Part shown: piece after piece, positions 1 through 8,070 of the stretch | Layout: each line of letters starts with the position of its first letter | Position numbering within the stretch: position 1 is the first letter of the stretch | Assembly: GCA_964568145.1 (NCBI GenBank) | Contig: CAZMOZ010000005.1 | Location: 198,719-262,718 of the forward strand | DNA from: DSVZ01 sp964568145 | GTDB lineage: Bacteria; Verrucomicrobiota; Verrucomicrobiia; Limisphaerales; J093 | Length of the DNA: 64,000 bases | Direction: 5' to 3' | Translations under genes and position numbers: made by a program | The notes under the pieces: model-generated | The model's database searches: none | What the model was told of the DNA's origin: nothing | The model's input: the letters and a program-made list of their open reading frames with translations, nothing else

Positions 1-1343
1 CGCAGGTACATGACGCGCCCGTCCGGTAGCAGGGTGGGGCACCAATCGCTGTCCTGCTCGAAGGTGAGCTGGCGGATGCTCTGGCGGCGCGGGTCCAGCA
101 GGTACAGGCAGGTCATGGCCTGGGCGCCGAACTCGCAGGGCAACCCCTGGTAAACCGCGGTGGACGCGAAGATGATCCGCCCGTCCGGCAGATAGCACGG
201 GTCGAAATGCGCCACGTCGGCCCCGTCGTCCGGCGTCACCTGGCGCAGGCCGTGGCCATCCACGCCGATTTCCCACAGCCGCCAGTTTTTCTCGCCGGCG
301 CCGTTCTTCGCGAAGAGCAGGCGGCCCGCGTCAAAATGCAGCGCCGGGTCAATCAGCGTCTCGCTGTTTTCCGGCCGGCAAAGCGTCGTGAACCGCGGCC
401 CGCAGCGCAGGTTGCTGAGCACGGCGAGTTCGTCGTTCCAATGGCCTTGGCGCGGGATGTCGTCGCTGGTGTGGGCGTTGAGCGAGCCGACGCCGAGTTC
501 GTGGCCCATCGCGCGCCGGGCGGCGGCGGGTTTGGGGAAACCGCGCTTCAGCACGATCAGCCGGTCGAAATCAAGCAGCGGATTGGCGAGCAAGGCCTCC
601 CGGGCCAGCGCGGCGAGATGGGCCCGGGTTTTGGCCGAGGGCTCGGGCTGGCGAAACCCGGCTTCCAGCTCGGCGAGCCGCTGGCGGAAGAACGGCCCTT
701 GCGGGTAGCGCTCGCCGAACGTCGCCATGAGATCCTCCAGCGCCAGATGAAGTGATTCGATGGTGGAGCCCGCCGCAAACGGCAGGGAATCCGGCGGGGG
801 TTCGTCCAGCTTGCAAGCCTTGGGACGCGACGGCACGTAGCCCGCCGGCAGCGCGGCCGACTCGATCCGCAGGCTGACCACGTGCGGGAAGTCGCCGTCC
901 CGTTGCAGGCGCAAGGTGTGGAGGCCGGCGGTGAGATCGAATTCCGCGGATTGTTCCCACGCCGCGCCGCTGGTGCTCCACGAACCAGTGGCGGCGCGGC
1001 AGACGCGTGCTACAAGCTGGCCGTCGAGTTGGAGTTCAACCGGCCGGGCCGCCGCCGCCGCGTAGTACAGTTGCAACGCGTAGCGGCCCGCCGCCGGGAG
1101 GGGTATGTCATATTCCACCACGACGGGCGATTGGCCGCCGTACGCCACCATCGGGCCGGCGTCGGCGTACTCCTCGGTAAAGGTCGCCACGTTGCCGCGG
1201 TCGAAGGCCCACGCGGGAATTTCGAACGACCCGGCCGTCGCCTGCCAAGCAAGTCCGGCGAGGCCGCCGAGCAGCCCGAGCCAGGCGCTGAAGCTGAGGG
1301 CGAACGTCACCGGTTTCATGCGGTGGCCGGGTAGCGGTTTCAT
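1..1343 (-). CDS. HZS-alpha-like PD40 beta-propeller protein, secreted (partial, 3' end outside window)
   Basis: The frame stays open to the window edge, giving about 447 residues without a stop. After an N-terminal signal peptide (hydrophobic stretch LGLLGGLAGLAW) comes a PA14/carbohydrate-binding-like sandwich segment (about residues 35-150), then propeller blades of the TolB/PD40 type. The blade text, with DPALHFDAGRLLFAK, LWEIGVDGHGLRQVT, DPCYLPDGRIIFAS and WCPTLLPDGRVMYLR, matches the family annotated after the hydrazine synthase alpha subunit propeller. In Verrucomicrobia and Planctomycetes such proteins are secreted and of unknown role; this is not evidence of anammox. ATG at 1343 overlaps the stop of the upstream aldo/keto reductase gene (ATGA), which suggests translational coupling. 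A second in-frame ATG at 1319 would also give a signal peptide. Confidence is good for the family and low for function. Confidence 0.72.
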   Translation of the reverse strand, partial: MKPLPGHRMKPVTFALSFSAWLGLLGGLAGLAWQATAGSFEIPAWAFDRGNVATFTEEYADAGPMVAYGGQSPVVVEYDIPLPAAGRYALQLYYAAAAARPVELQLDGQLVARVCRAATGSWSTSGAAWEQSAEFDLTAGLHTLRLQRDGDFPHVVSLRIESAALPAGYVPSRPKACKLDEPPPDSLPFAAGSTIESLHLALEDLMATFGERYPQGPFFRQRLAELEAGFRQPEPSAKTRAHLAALAREALLANPLLDFDRLIVLKRGFPKPAAARRAMGHELGVGSLNAHTSDDIPRQGHWNDELAVLSNLRCGPRFTTLCRPENSETLIDPALHFDAGRLLFAKNGAGEKNWRLWEIGVDGHGLRQVTPDDGADVAHFDPCYLPDGRIIFASTAVYQGLPCEFGAQAMTCLYLLDPRRQSIRQLTFEQDSDWCPTLLPDGRVMYL

Positions 1344-2347
1344 GCGGTGGCGGGTTCTCCCAGAGCCAGGACGTCGCGGCGGATGCGCTCCAGGTCGGCG
1401 GGCTCGAGGTTCAGTTCGGCGGCGCCGGCGTTTTCGCGCAATTGCGCTTCCGTGCGGGCCCCGGCCAGCACGTGCGTGACACCCGGCTGGGCGGCGGTCC
1501 AGGCCAGGACCAGTTGCGCCGGCGAGCACGCGTACTTGGCGGTGAGACCGCGCCAGCCCGCCAGCAGGTCCAGCACCCGGCGGCGGTTGGCCGGGAGATA
1601 CCACGGGTTCCACGCCGTGTTGGTGCGGAACTCGCCCGGACTGAAGACGCGGTCCATGCCCACCTTTCCGGTGAGCAAGCCTTGTTCGAGGGACATGTAG
1701 GTGAGCGTGGCGAGGCCGTGCCGGGCGCACAACGGCAGGATGTCCCGCTCCGGGTCGCGGTGGAGCATCGAATAGCGGAACTGGTTGCTGACGATGCCAC
1801 CGCACCGGAGGTTCTCCAGCAGTTCGTCCGGGGAGACGTTGCAGACGCCGAGCGCCCGGACCTTGCCTTGGTCCTTGAGCTTGAGCAGCGCCGCCACGGT
1901 GTCGGCGGCTGGCGTGGCGTCCGGCGGCACCGCCGGCCAGTGCGTCTGGTACAGGTCAATGCGGTCGGTGCCCAGCCGGCACAGGTTGTTCTCGATCTCG
2001 ATGGCGATCGTGTCGGGCCGCAGGCTCCGGTAGATGGGCCGGCCGTCGAACTCGGTGAAGAACGAGCCGCGCGCGTCGTCCCACCACGGGCCGCATTTGG
2101 TGGCGATCACCGCTTGCTCGCGCCGGCCGCGAACGGCCCGGCCCACCACGACTTCGCTGCGGCCGAAGCCGTAGGCCGGCGCGGTGTCAATCAGGTTGAG
2201 GCCCCGCTCGAGCGCCGCCTGAATGACGCGCACGGACTCGCGGTCGTCGGGATCCCGGCCCCAGACGGTGCCGCCGCCCAGCACCCAGGCGCCGAGGCCG
2301 ACAATGGAGGCGTTGATGCCGGAAGGGCCGAGGGGTTTGGTTTTCAT
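1340..2347 (-). CDS. aldo/keto reductase
   Basis: A 335-residue NAD(P)H-dependent oxidoreductase of the aldo/keto reductase superfamily (TIM barrel), of normal length. The catalytic tetrad is visible: Asp54 and Tyr59 in LIDTAPAYGFGRSE, Lys84 in ATKCG, and His136 in DLYQTHW. The C-terminal NADP-binding region includes LVLAWTAAQPGVTHVLAGART, as in the YdhF/MocA-associated AKR groups. No signal peptide, so probably cytoplasmic. It lies 175 bp after a cytochrome c/propeller gene and overlaps the next gene by 4 nt, so it is part of a minus-strand operon with the exported Gfo/Idh/MocA gene. AKRs often sit beside such sugar oxidoreductases in this phylum. The substrate cannot be told from sequence. 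Confidence 0.88.
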   Translation of the reverse strand: MKTKPLGPSGINASIVGLGAWVLGGGTVWGRDPDDRESVRVIQAALERGLNLIDTAPAYGFGRSEVVVGRAVRGRREQAVIATKCGPWWDDARGSFFTEFDGRPIYRSLRPDTIAIEIENNLCRLGTDRIDLYQTHWPAVPPDATPAADTVAALLKLKDQGKVRALGVCNVSPDELLENLRCGGIVSNQFRYSMLHRDPERDILPLCARHGLATLTYMSLEQGLLTGKVGMDRVFSPGEFRTNTAWNPWYLPANRRRVLDLLAGWRGLTAKYACSPAQLVLAWTAAQPGVTHVLAGARTEAQLRENAGAAELNLEPADLERIRRDVLALGEPATA

Positions 2348-2440
2348 GAATCAAGGTCCGAGGCGCGAAGCGAGAAGTGAGAAGTGCGCAGTGCAAAGCA
2401 AAACCGAAAAATCCGAAATCCGAACCGTGCGGATTTTCCG
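2348..2440. repeat. low-complexity intergenic mosaic (short copy)
   Basis: The gap between the cytochrome/propeller gene and the aldo/keto reductase gene carries words such as AGCGAGAAGTGAGAAGTG and AAATCCGAAATCCGAA. The same words recur at about 23.0, 29.7, 49.2 and 50.3 kb. No gene or clear promoter is seen here. Confidence 0.5.
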
Positions 2441-2522
2441 GCCGGAGTTCTCGGCATGGCGTAGGCTGGTCTTTGCACGGTTGGTTGACCGGACAAGACG
2501 CTTTCGTTGGCGGCGGCGTTCG

Positions 2523-4385
2523 TCACAGTGACAGCAGGTACTCGGTCAAGTCGTGGAGTTGCTCCGGGGTCAGTGGCGACGTCTTCCCGTGCTGATCCCC
2601 GGCGTTCCGTGTGGTCAGCACTTCTTGCAGCGTGGCGGCGGAGCCGTCGTGAAGGTACGGCGCCGTGCGCCAGAGTTCGACCAGCGTGGGCGTGTCAAAG
2701 CGGTCGGCCGGCCGGTCCAACGGCCCGCGTGTGCCGACATCGTAAGGCTGAAGGTCGGTGAACAGCGGCGCGGGATGGCAGGCGACGCAGCCGGCCTGGG
2801 CGAAAATCTCCTGGCCCCGCAGCGCGGCGGGCGACAGTTGGCCGTCCACGAGGCGCGGGCTGGGCACCGGCTTGAGGGACTTCAAATACTCGTCCATGGC
2901 AGCGGGCACGGAGTCGGGCTGCACCGTGAACAGGATGTGGCGCAGCCCGGCGCGTACCGCCGTTTCCGCCGTGTCGCGAATGCCCATGCTCATGGCGGGC
3001 GGCGTCCGGTGGGCGAGCAGCAGGCTCTTGTTGTTTTTCGGGTTGCCCAGGCCGTCGTTGAGCAGGTCCCAGTTCAACGCGTCCACGCGGCCGTCGCCGG
3101 GATGGCAGGAGGCGCAGCTTTGCCAGCCTTGAAAACACAGCCCGGCGTCATGGAAGTAAAACTCGCCCAGGCGGGCCGGGTCCATCACCGGCTTCGGGCC
3201 GAGCGGGATGGATTCCCAAGTCGGGCGGGCGGCCGCGACGTCCACGACGCTCAGGGTGTCGGAGAAGTAGTTCGCCACGTAGGCGCGGGTGCCGATCAAC
3301 ACCACCGCCCGCGGGCCGCGATCCGTGGGAGGCAGCTTGAGGCGCTGACGCAGGTCCACCAGGAACGCCAGGTCGTTTGGCACATCGGTCTGGCTGCGGG
3401 AAGCGGAGGCGTAAGCCGCGACCGGGCCAGGTGGCGGCGCGGCCGGCACCTGTGCCAGTTTCGCCAGCAACTCCGGGAACTTGACGACGCTGAGTTCGTG
3501 CGTGCCGGCATGGGTGACGACGAGCCGGGCGCCGTCCGCCGACCACGCTAACGCCCACGGGTTCGCGGCGCCGCGATCCACGCTGTCGAGCAGCACGGTG
3601 TTGACGATTTCCAGCCGGCCCAGATGGATGAGGGTCTTGGCGTTCGTGTTCATCCAACCGCGCTCAAGCTGGGTGGTGGGGAGCTGGTGGCGCGCCAGCA
3701 GATGCGTGACCACGGCGTACTGGCCGTCCGGCGAGACGCGCAGGCCCTGGAGCACGCCGCTGCCGTTGGGCAGGGTCAACTCCTTCCTCACCTCGCCACG
3801 CGCGGTGTCAATGACGCTGACGACCGCCGCGACGTGGTCCGCGTCCGCCCGGCCGTCATGCAGGTGGTTGGCGACCAGCAGAAACCGGCCGTCCAGTGTG
3901 ACTCCGGCCGCCACCGGCTCGCGGCGCACCTTCACACGTCGCCGTTCCTGGCCGGAGGCGAGGTCGAGGAAGCTGACATCGTCGTTGAAGCGGTTGCAGA
4001 CGTAAAGCGTCCGGCCGTCCGGACTCAGCACCGGCGCCCCGGCCGTGTGGCCGGCGGTGAGCGTGGTGGCAACGGCGCCGCTGGCCGCGTCCAGCACACA
4101 GACGGGGCTTCGCGGAGCGGCGCAGGTTACAAACAGCCGGGTGTCGTCCGCGGACAGCGCCAGCCCGGTCGGCGGCGCTGACAGCGGGATGGACGCCACG
4201 ACCTCGCGCCTGTCGGTGTCGAACCGCAACACCTGCTGGCCGGTGGCGCAAGCGATGAACAGCGTCGCGCCGTCTTTCGTCGCCACCAGCGCGCTGGGCG
4301 AAAGTGGCAGCGCGGCGGACTCGCCCGCCAGATGAACGGCGGCAACACAGGCCACCCAGGCCCGCCAGAACGCCGGCTGGCTCAT
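2523..4385 (-). CDS. YVTN-type beta-propeller fused to di-haem cytochrome c (cytochrome c peroxidase-like)
   Basis: 620 residues. An N-terminal signal peptide (to about residue 25) is followed by a seven-bladed YncE/YVTN-type propeller (about 30-400; blades such as LSPDGRTLYVCNRFNDDVSFLD). A C-terminal cytochrome part holds two CxxCH haem sites: CASCH at 424-428 and CVACH at 533-537. The spacing and the APYLHDGSAATL segment near the C-terminus resemble the MauG/bacterial cytochrome c peroxidase family. It should be periplasmic or surface-bound and do electron transfer or peroxide-type chemistry. Its start lies 4 nt from the stop of the upstream exported Gfo/Idh/MocA gene, so the two are almost certainly co-transcribed. 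Known members of this fusion family are common in Verrucomicrobia and Planctomycetes; the substrate is unknown. Confidence 0.82.
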   Translation of the reverse strand: MSQPAFWRAWVACVAAVHLAGESAALPLSPSALVATKDGATLFIACATGQQVLRFDTDRREVVASIPLSAPPTGLALSADDTRLFVTCAAPRSPVCVLDAASGAVATTLTAGHTAGAPVLSPDGRTLYVCNRFNDDVSFLDLASGQERRRVKVRREPVAAGVTLDGRFLLVANHLHDGRADADHVAAVVSVIDTARGEVRKELTLPNGSGVLQGLRVSPDGQYAVVTHLLARHQLPTTQLERGWMNTNAKTLIHLGRLEIVNTVLLDSVDRGAANPWALAWSADGARLVVTHAGTHELSVVKFPELLAKLAQVPAAPPPGPVAAYASASRSQTDVPNDLAFLVDLRQRLKLPPTDRGPRAVVLIGTRAYVANYFSDTLSVVDVAAARPTWESIPLGPKPVMDPARLGEFYFHDAGLCFQGWQSCASCHPGDGRVDALNWDLLNDGLGNPKNNKSLLLAHRTPPAMSMGIRDTAETAVRAGLRHILFTVQPDSVPAAMDEYLKSLKPVPSPRLVDGQLSPAALRGQEIFAQAGCVACHPAPLFTDLQPYDVGTRGPLDRPADRFDTPTLVELWRTAPYLHDGSAATLQEVLTTRNAGDQHGKTSPLTPEQLHDLTEYLLSL

Positions 4386-4389
4386 GGGA

Positions 4390-5763
4390 TCAAAGCGCCC
4401 AGCCGGTCCGCGGCGGCGGATCGAGCAGGTCGTTGGCCTCCGCTGAGTTTGTGAATTGCACCCTCGCCGCGTCCCATTCGAGCCGGGTGCCGGGCAGCTT
4501 GATCGCGATGACGCCCAGCATGGCGAGTTCCGTCAGCGGGCCGCCGTAGCTGAAGTCCGAGCCCGCCTTCCGGCCGGTGCGGATGGCTTCGATGAAATCC
4601 CAGTGATGGTCGCGGACCCGCGGGATGGTCCGGGGCGGCCGCTGGAATTCCTCCATGCGCTTTTCCGGCAGCAAGCGCACGCCGCCCGCGCCGTGCGAGC
4701 CGTAGGCGATCTTGCCTTTGTCGCCGATGACCACCGCGCCGGCGCCGATGTCCGGGTCGTCCTTTGGGAACTCCTCCGGCCGCGGCACGCGCTCGGTGCC
4801 GCTGTACCAATGCAGCGTGACCGGGCCGCGCGCGCCTTTGGCCGGGAACTCGAAGGTCACGATGTCGCCCTTCGGGAAGGCGTCGCCCTGGGTTTTCGGG
4901 TCCCAATCCTTGACCCGCGCCATCACTGACGTGGGCGAACCGAGGTCCAGCGCCCAGAAAACGGGGTCCACCACGTGGCACACCCAGTCGCCGATCGTGC
5001 CGTTGCCGAACGGCGTCCAGCCCCGCCACGCGCCGGGCAGGTAGGCGGGATGGTACGGGCGGAACTGCGCCGGGCCGAGCCAGAGGTCCCAATCGAGCGT
5101 CGGCGGCACGGCGTGCTGCTCCTTGAGGCGGGGGAGCTGGTCGAGACCGGAATTCACGGCGTTGCAGCCGGCATGGATGGTCCGCACCTGGCCGATGGCG
5201 CCCGCCTGAATCCACTCGACGAAGTCGCGGATCGAGCCGAAGGAATGGCCCTGGTTGCCCAGTTGCGTGACCACCTTTGCCTCGCGGGCGGCTTTCACCA
5301 ACGCGCGCACCTCGCCCACCGAGTGGGCCAGCGGCTTCTCGCAATACACGTGCTTGCCGTGCTTGAGCGCGGCCATGCTGGCGACGGCGTGCGTGTGATC
5401 CGGCGTGGCGACAAGCACGGCGTCGAAGCTGCCGGCCGCCTCGTCGAACATTTTGCGGAAGTCTGTGAATCGTTTCGCGGCGGGAAACTTCTGGAACGTG
5501 CCGGCCGCGTGGCGCGCATCCACGTCGCACAAGGCGACGATGTTGCAGTACGGCTCCAGCCCAGCGATGTCCGCGCCGCCCATGCCGGAGACGCCGATGG
5601 CGGCGAGATTGATCTTGTTGCCCGGCGCGGTCTGGCCTTCGCCGCCGAGGACGTGCGACGGGACAATCAGGGGAGCGGCGCCGAGCGCGGCCAGGCCGGC
5701 GGCGCTTTGGCGCAGAAAGGCGCGGCGGGTCAACGAGGTTGAGTTGCGGGGTGAGTTGGACAT
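4390..5763 (-). CDS. Gfo/Idh/MocA family oxidoreductase, Tat-exported
   Basis: 457 residues. The N-terminus carries a twin-arginine motif (LTRRAFLRQSAAG, residues 11-23) and a hydrophobic stretch ending near VPSHVLGG, so the folded, NAD(P)-loaded enzyme is probably exported. The Rossmann core starts at INLAAIGVSGMGGADI (51-66). The family EKP motif with its catalytic Lys is at 142-144 (YCEKPLAHS). Substrates in this family are usually sugars or cyclitols; this is an NAD(P)-dependent dehydrogenase with no clear substrate call. It heads the minus-strand cluster that runs into the cytochrome/propeller gene only 4 nt away. Upstream (5764-5976) I see no convincing promoter or Shine-Dalgarno sequence. 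Confidence 0.88.
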   Translation of the reverse strand: MSNSPRNSTSLTRRAFLRQSAAGLAALGAAPLIVPSHVLGGEGQTAPGNKINLAAIGVSGMGGADIAGLEPYCNIVALCDVDARHAAGTFQKFPAAKRFTDFRKMFDEAAGSFDAVLVATPDHTHAVASMAALKHGKHVYCEKPLAHSVGEVRALVKAAREAKVVTQLGNQGHSFGSIRDFVEWIQAGAIGQVRTIHAGCNAVNSGLDQLPRLKEQHAVPPTLDWDLWLGPAQFRPYHPAYLPGAWRGWTPFGNGTIGDWVCHVVDPVFWALDLGSPTSVMARVKDWDPKTQGDAFPKGDIVTFEFPAKGARGPVTLHWYSGTERVPRPEEFPKDDPDIGAGAVVIGDKGKIAYGSHGAGGVRLLPEKRMEEFQRPPRTIPRVRDHHWDFIEAIRTGRKAGSDFSYGGPLTELAMLGVIAIKLPGTRLEWDAARVQFTNSAEANDLLDPPPRTGWAL

Positions 5764-5976
5764 GGAGGATGGAAGTTAAGGTTTGTATCGAGCGGGCGGG
5801 AGTCCGGCCATAAGGCGGACGTTGGGTGAACGCGCCGCCGGCTCCCGGGCTGCGAGCGGAACCCGCTGACCGCCATAACGGACGGCGCAAGTGTTGCCGA
5901 GTCGGGAACGCAGCATGGCTGGAGGTGAGTTTGCCGTCCGGCCATGCGATGTCCACCTCGAAGCCGCGCCATGTGC

Positions 5977-6200
5977 TCTGCGGGCGCGCATTTCAATTTT
6001 TGCACCAGCGGAGGGAGTCGGGCGCGTGGGTGGTAACGGCAGCCATCCCTGGCAGCCGTGAAGGGCGGCATTCTGCCGCCCGGACCAAACCTGGAAAGTC
6101 AAGCCCGGCTTGCTTTGCCAGCCGGGATCCGCCGGGCAAGATGCCCGGCTCCACGGCAGGCTGGAAGCCTGCCGCTACCACGGTGGGAGATGTCGCCGCC
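5977..6200. repeat. MITE-like stack of palindromes in the 5764-6295 intergenic region
   Basis: The 532-bp gap between divergent genes holds a repeat element of about 220 bp. One end (GCGGGCGCGCATTTCAATTT, from 5977) resembles the inverted ends of the element at 29283-29516. Inside are hairpins of about 19 nt: GGGCGGCATTCTGCCGCCC (6063-6081), GCCGGGCAAGATGCCCGGC (6131-6149) and GGCAGGCTGGAAGCCTGCC (6155-6173). The other end may be near 6185-6200 (AGATGTCGCCGCCC), but is degenerate. Reading the element through gives nonsense peptides, so it is not a gene. The 5764-5976 part shows nothing recognisable. Confidence 0.6.
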
Positions 6201-6295
6201 CAAAAACCTGGAGACAGGCTCTGTTCCTTGTGGCATTCGCGCTGCCCGGCCGGCCGGGTGTTGTCAGTCGGCGCCGTGGCTGGCATAACCGCCGC

Positions 6296-7081
6296 GTGTT
6301 GGCGAAACGGGTCATTCCCTGCCTAGACGTTCACGCCGGGCAGGTCACGCGCGGCGTCCAGTTCGGACGGGCCGAGAAGGGTGAGTTGCGCAACGTCGGC
6401 GACCCCGTGCAACTGGCGCTCACGTACAACGCCCAAGGCGCGGACGAGCTGGTGTTCTTCGACATTACCGCCAGCGCGCACGGCCGCGCCACGATGGTGG
6501 GCGTGATCGAGCAGGTGGCGACGCAGTGCTTCATGCCCCTGACCGTCGGCGGCGGCATCCGGTCGGTCGAGGACATGGGCGTGATGCTGCACGCAGGCGC
6601 GGACAAGGTGAGCATCAACTCCGCCGCGCTGGCGAATCCCGAACTGATCCGCGCCGGGGCGGAGAAGTTCGGCAGCCAGTGCATCGTGGTCTCGATTGAC
6701 GCGCGGCGCACCGAGCCGGACACGTGGCGGGTGTTTTCGCACGGCGGCCGGCGCGAAACCGGCTGGGAGGCGGTGGCCTGGGCGCGGCACGCGGTGGGCT
6801 TGGGCGCGGGGGAGATCGTGCTCAACAGCATTGACGCCGACGGCACCAGGCGGGGCTACGACCTCGAGATCACCCGCCGCATCAGCGAAGCGGTGGGCGT
6901 GCCGGTGGTGGCCAGCGGCGGCGCGGGCAATCTGGACCACATGGTCGAGGTGCTCGTGGCGGGCCGGGCGGACGCGGTGCTGGCAGCCAGCATCTTCCAC
7001 GAGGGCACCCACACAGTGGGCGAGGTGAAACGTCATTTGCGCGCGGCGGGCATCCCGGTGCGGCTGCCCGCCGGCGTCTGA
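6296..7081 (+). CDS. hisF: imidazole glycerol phosphate synthase cyclase subunit HisF
   Basis: 261 residues from a GTG start. HisF is the cyclase half of IGP synthase. With HisH it turns PRFAR and ammonia into imidazole glycerol phosphate and AICAR in histidine synthesis. The start is fixed by the family N-terminus LAKRVIPCLDV (catalytic Asp in CLDV). The second catalytic Asp is in VSIDARR. The phosphate-binding motifs TVGGGIRSVEDM and ASGGAGNLDHM are intact. A longer reading frame upstream runs through a palindromic repeat and is spurious. hisI follows 66 bp later on the same strand; hisH and hisA are not in the window. HisF and HisI as neighbours is a common order. Confidence 0.95.
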   Translation: MLAKRVIPCLDVHAGQVTRGVQFGRAEKGELRNVGDPVQLALTYNAQGADELVFFDITASAHGRATMVGVIEQVATQCFMPLTVGGGIRSVEDMGVMLHAGADKVSINSAALANPELIRAGAEKFGSQCIVVSIDARRTEPDTWRVFSHGGRRETGWEAVAWARHAVGLGAGEIVLNSIDADGTRRGYDLEITRRISEAVGVPVVASGGAGNLDHMVEVLVAGRADAVLAASIFHEGTHTVGEVKRHLRAAGIPVRLPAGV

Positions 7082-7147
7082 TCCCCGCTGGCGCGGAATT
7101 GGACTGGCAGCCGCCGCCGGCTGCGGCACACTGGAGCGCATCGGAAC

Positions 7148-7537
7148 ATGAGTTTCATCGAGCAATTGAAGTTCACCGCCGAGGGCCTGATCCCGGCGAT
7201 CATCCAGGAGCACCGCACCGGGCGGGTGTTGATGCTGGCCTGGATGAACCGGGCGTCGCTGGAAAAGACTCTCGAGACCGGCCGCACCTGGTTCTGGAGC
7301 CGCTCCCGGCAGAAGTTCTGGATGAAAGGCGAGTCCAGCGGCCACGTGCAGGTGGTCAAGGACGTCGCGTTCGATTGCGACGGCGACACGCTGCTGATCC
7401 GGGTGGAACAGACCGGAGCGGCGTGCCACGAGGGCTACCAATCCTGTTTCTACCGGTCGGCCACCACCGATCCGCCGGGCGTGCGGGTGACCGAGCCGCG
7501 CCTGGTGGAACCCGGGCAGGTTTACGGCAAGGCATGA
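7148..7537 (+). CDS. hisI: phosphoribosyl-AMP cyclohydrolase HisI
   Basis: 129 residues. It opens the adenine ring of phosphoribosyl-AMP, the third step of histidine synthesis. The Mg-binding DxDxD motif is at Asp76, Asp78 and Asp80 (FDCDGDTLL), and the zinc cysteines are Cys93 and Cys100 (GAACHEGYQSCFYR), all as expected. The length fits the stand-alone cyclohydrolase; there is no HisE (pyrophosphohydrolase) domain, so HisE must be elsewhere. Its stop overlaps the ATG of the next membrane-protein gene (ATGA), and that gene in turn overlaps trpE. Confidence 0.95.
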   Translation: MSFIEQLKFTAEGLIPAIIQEHRTGRVLMLAWMNRASLEKTLETGRTWFWSRSRQKFWMKGESSGHVQVVKDVAFDCDGDTLLIRVEQTGAACHEGYQSCFYRSATTDPPGVRVTEPRLVEPGQVYGKA

Positions 7538-8070
7538 TCGAAGGCTTCGTACCGTTCGGCAGTCCGGCCTATTTCGGCCTGCTCGGCTGCGTGCTGCTGG
7601 CGCGCGGCGCGGATTTTCTGAGCACCTGGGTGGCCACGCCGCGCCTCATGCTGGAGGCCAATCCGTTGTCCCGCGCGCTGGGCTGGCGCTGGGGCGTGGT
7701 GGTCAACGTGATGTTGGCCCTGGCCGTGGCGGTGTGGCCGCTGCCCGCGGTGATGCTGGCCACGGCCAGCCTGCTGGTGGCCGCGCGCAACTTCCAGTCC
7801 GCCTGGCTGGCGCGCAGCATGGGCGAAACCGCCTACCGCTCCTGGCTGATCGAACGCCTTTCCCAGACCGGCCGCGGCCTGTTCGTCACCTGCACCGTGG
7901 CCCAGGCGGCGCTGGTCGGCGCGGTGGGCGGGGTGCTGGTCTGGGTCAGCCCGGTGCAGTCCGTGACCGGCGCCATGGGGCTGGGCGTGATGACTTATTC
8001 GCTCGCCGTGCTGGTGTTCCCGTTGTTGGGCGCCCGGCGTCTCTGGCGCGCGACCCGCCATTCCGCATGA
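7534..8070 (+). CDS. small integral membrane protein of unknown function
   Basis: 178 residues with four to five predicted membrane segments (YFGLLGCVLLA, VVVNVMLALAVAVWPLPAVML, LFVTCTVAQAALVGAVGGVLVWV, GVMTYSLAVLVFPLLG). I recognise no family motif. ATG at 7534 overlaps the hisI stop, and its own stop overlaps the trpE start, so it is locked between a histidine and a tryptophan gene by two ATGA junctions. This suggests coupled translation but not function. A transporter or accessory membrane role is possible; nothing in the sequence decides it. Confidence 0.8.
   Translation: MIEGFVPFGSPAYFGLLGCVLLARGADFLSTWVATPRLMLEANPLSRALGWRWGVVVNVMLALAVAVWPLPAVMLATASLLVAARNFQSAWLARSMGETAYRSWLIERLSQTGRGLFVTCTVAQAALVGAVGGVLVWVSPVQSVTGAMGLGVMTYSLAVLVFPLLGARRLWRATRHSA

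Noticed and set aside
1..1343. Anammox (hydrazine synthase) function
   Set aside because: Only the propeller fold resembles HZS-alpha. This domain is common in secreted proteins of Verrucomicrobia and Planctomycetes, and the haem-binding parts and partner genes are not seen.
6110..6295. N-terminal extension of HisF upstream of GTG 6296
   Set aside because: The extra 62 codons lie in a palindromic repeat and encode nothing seen in HisF. The family start LAKRVIPCLDV fixes the GTG.
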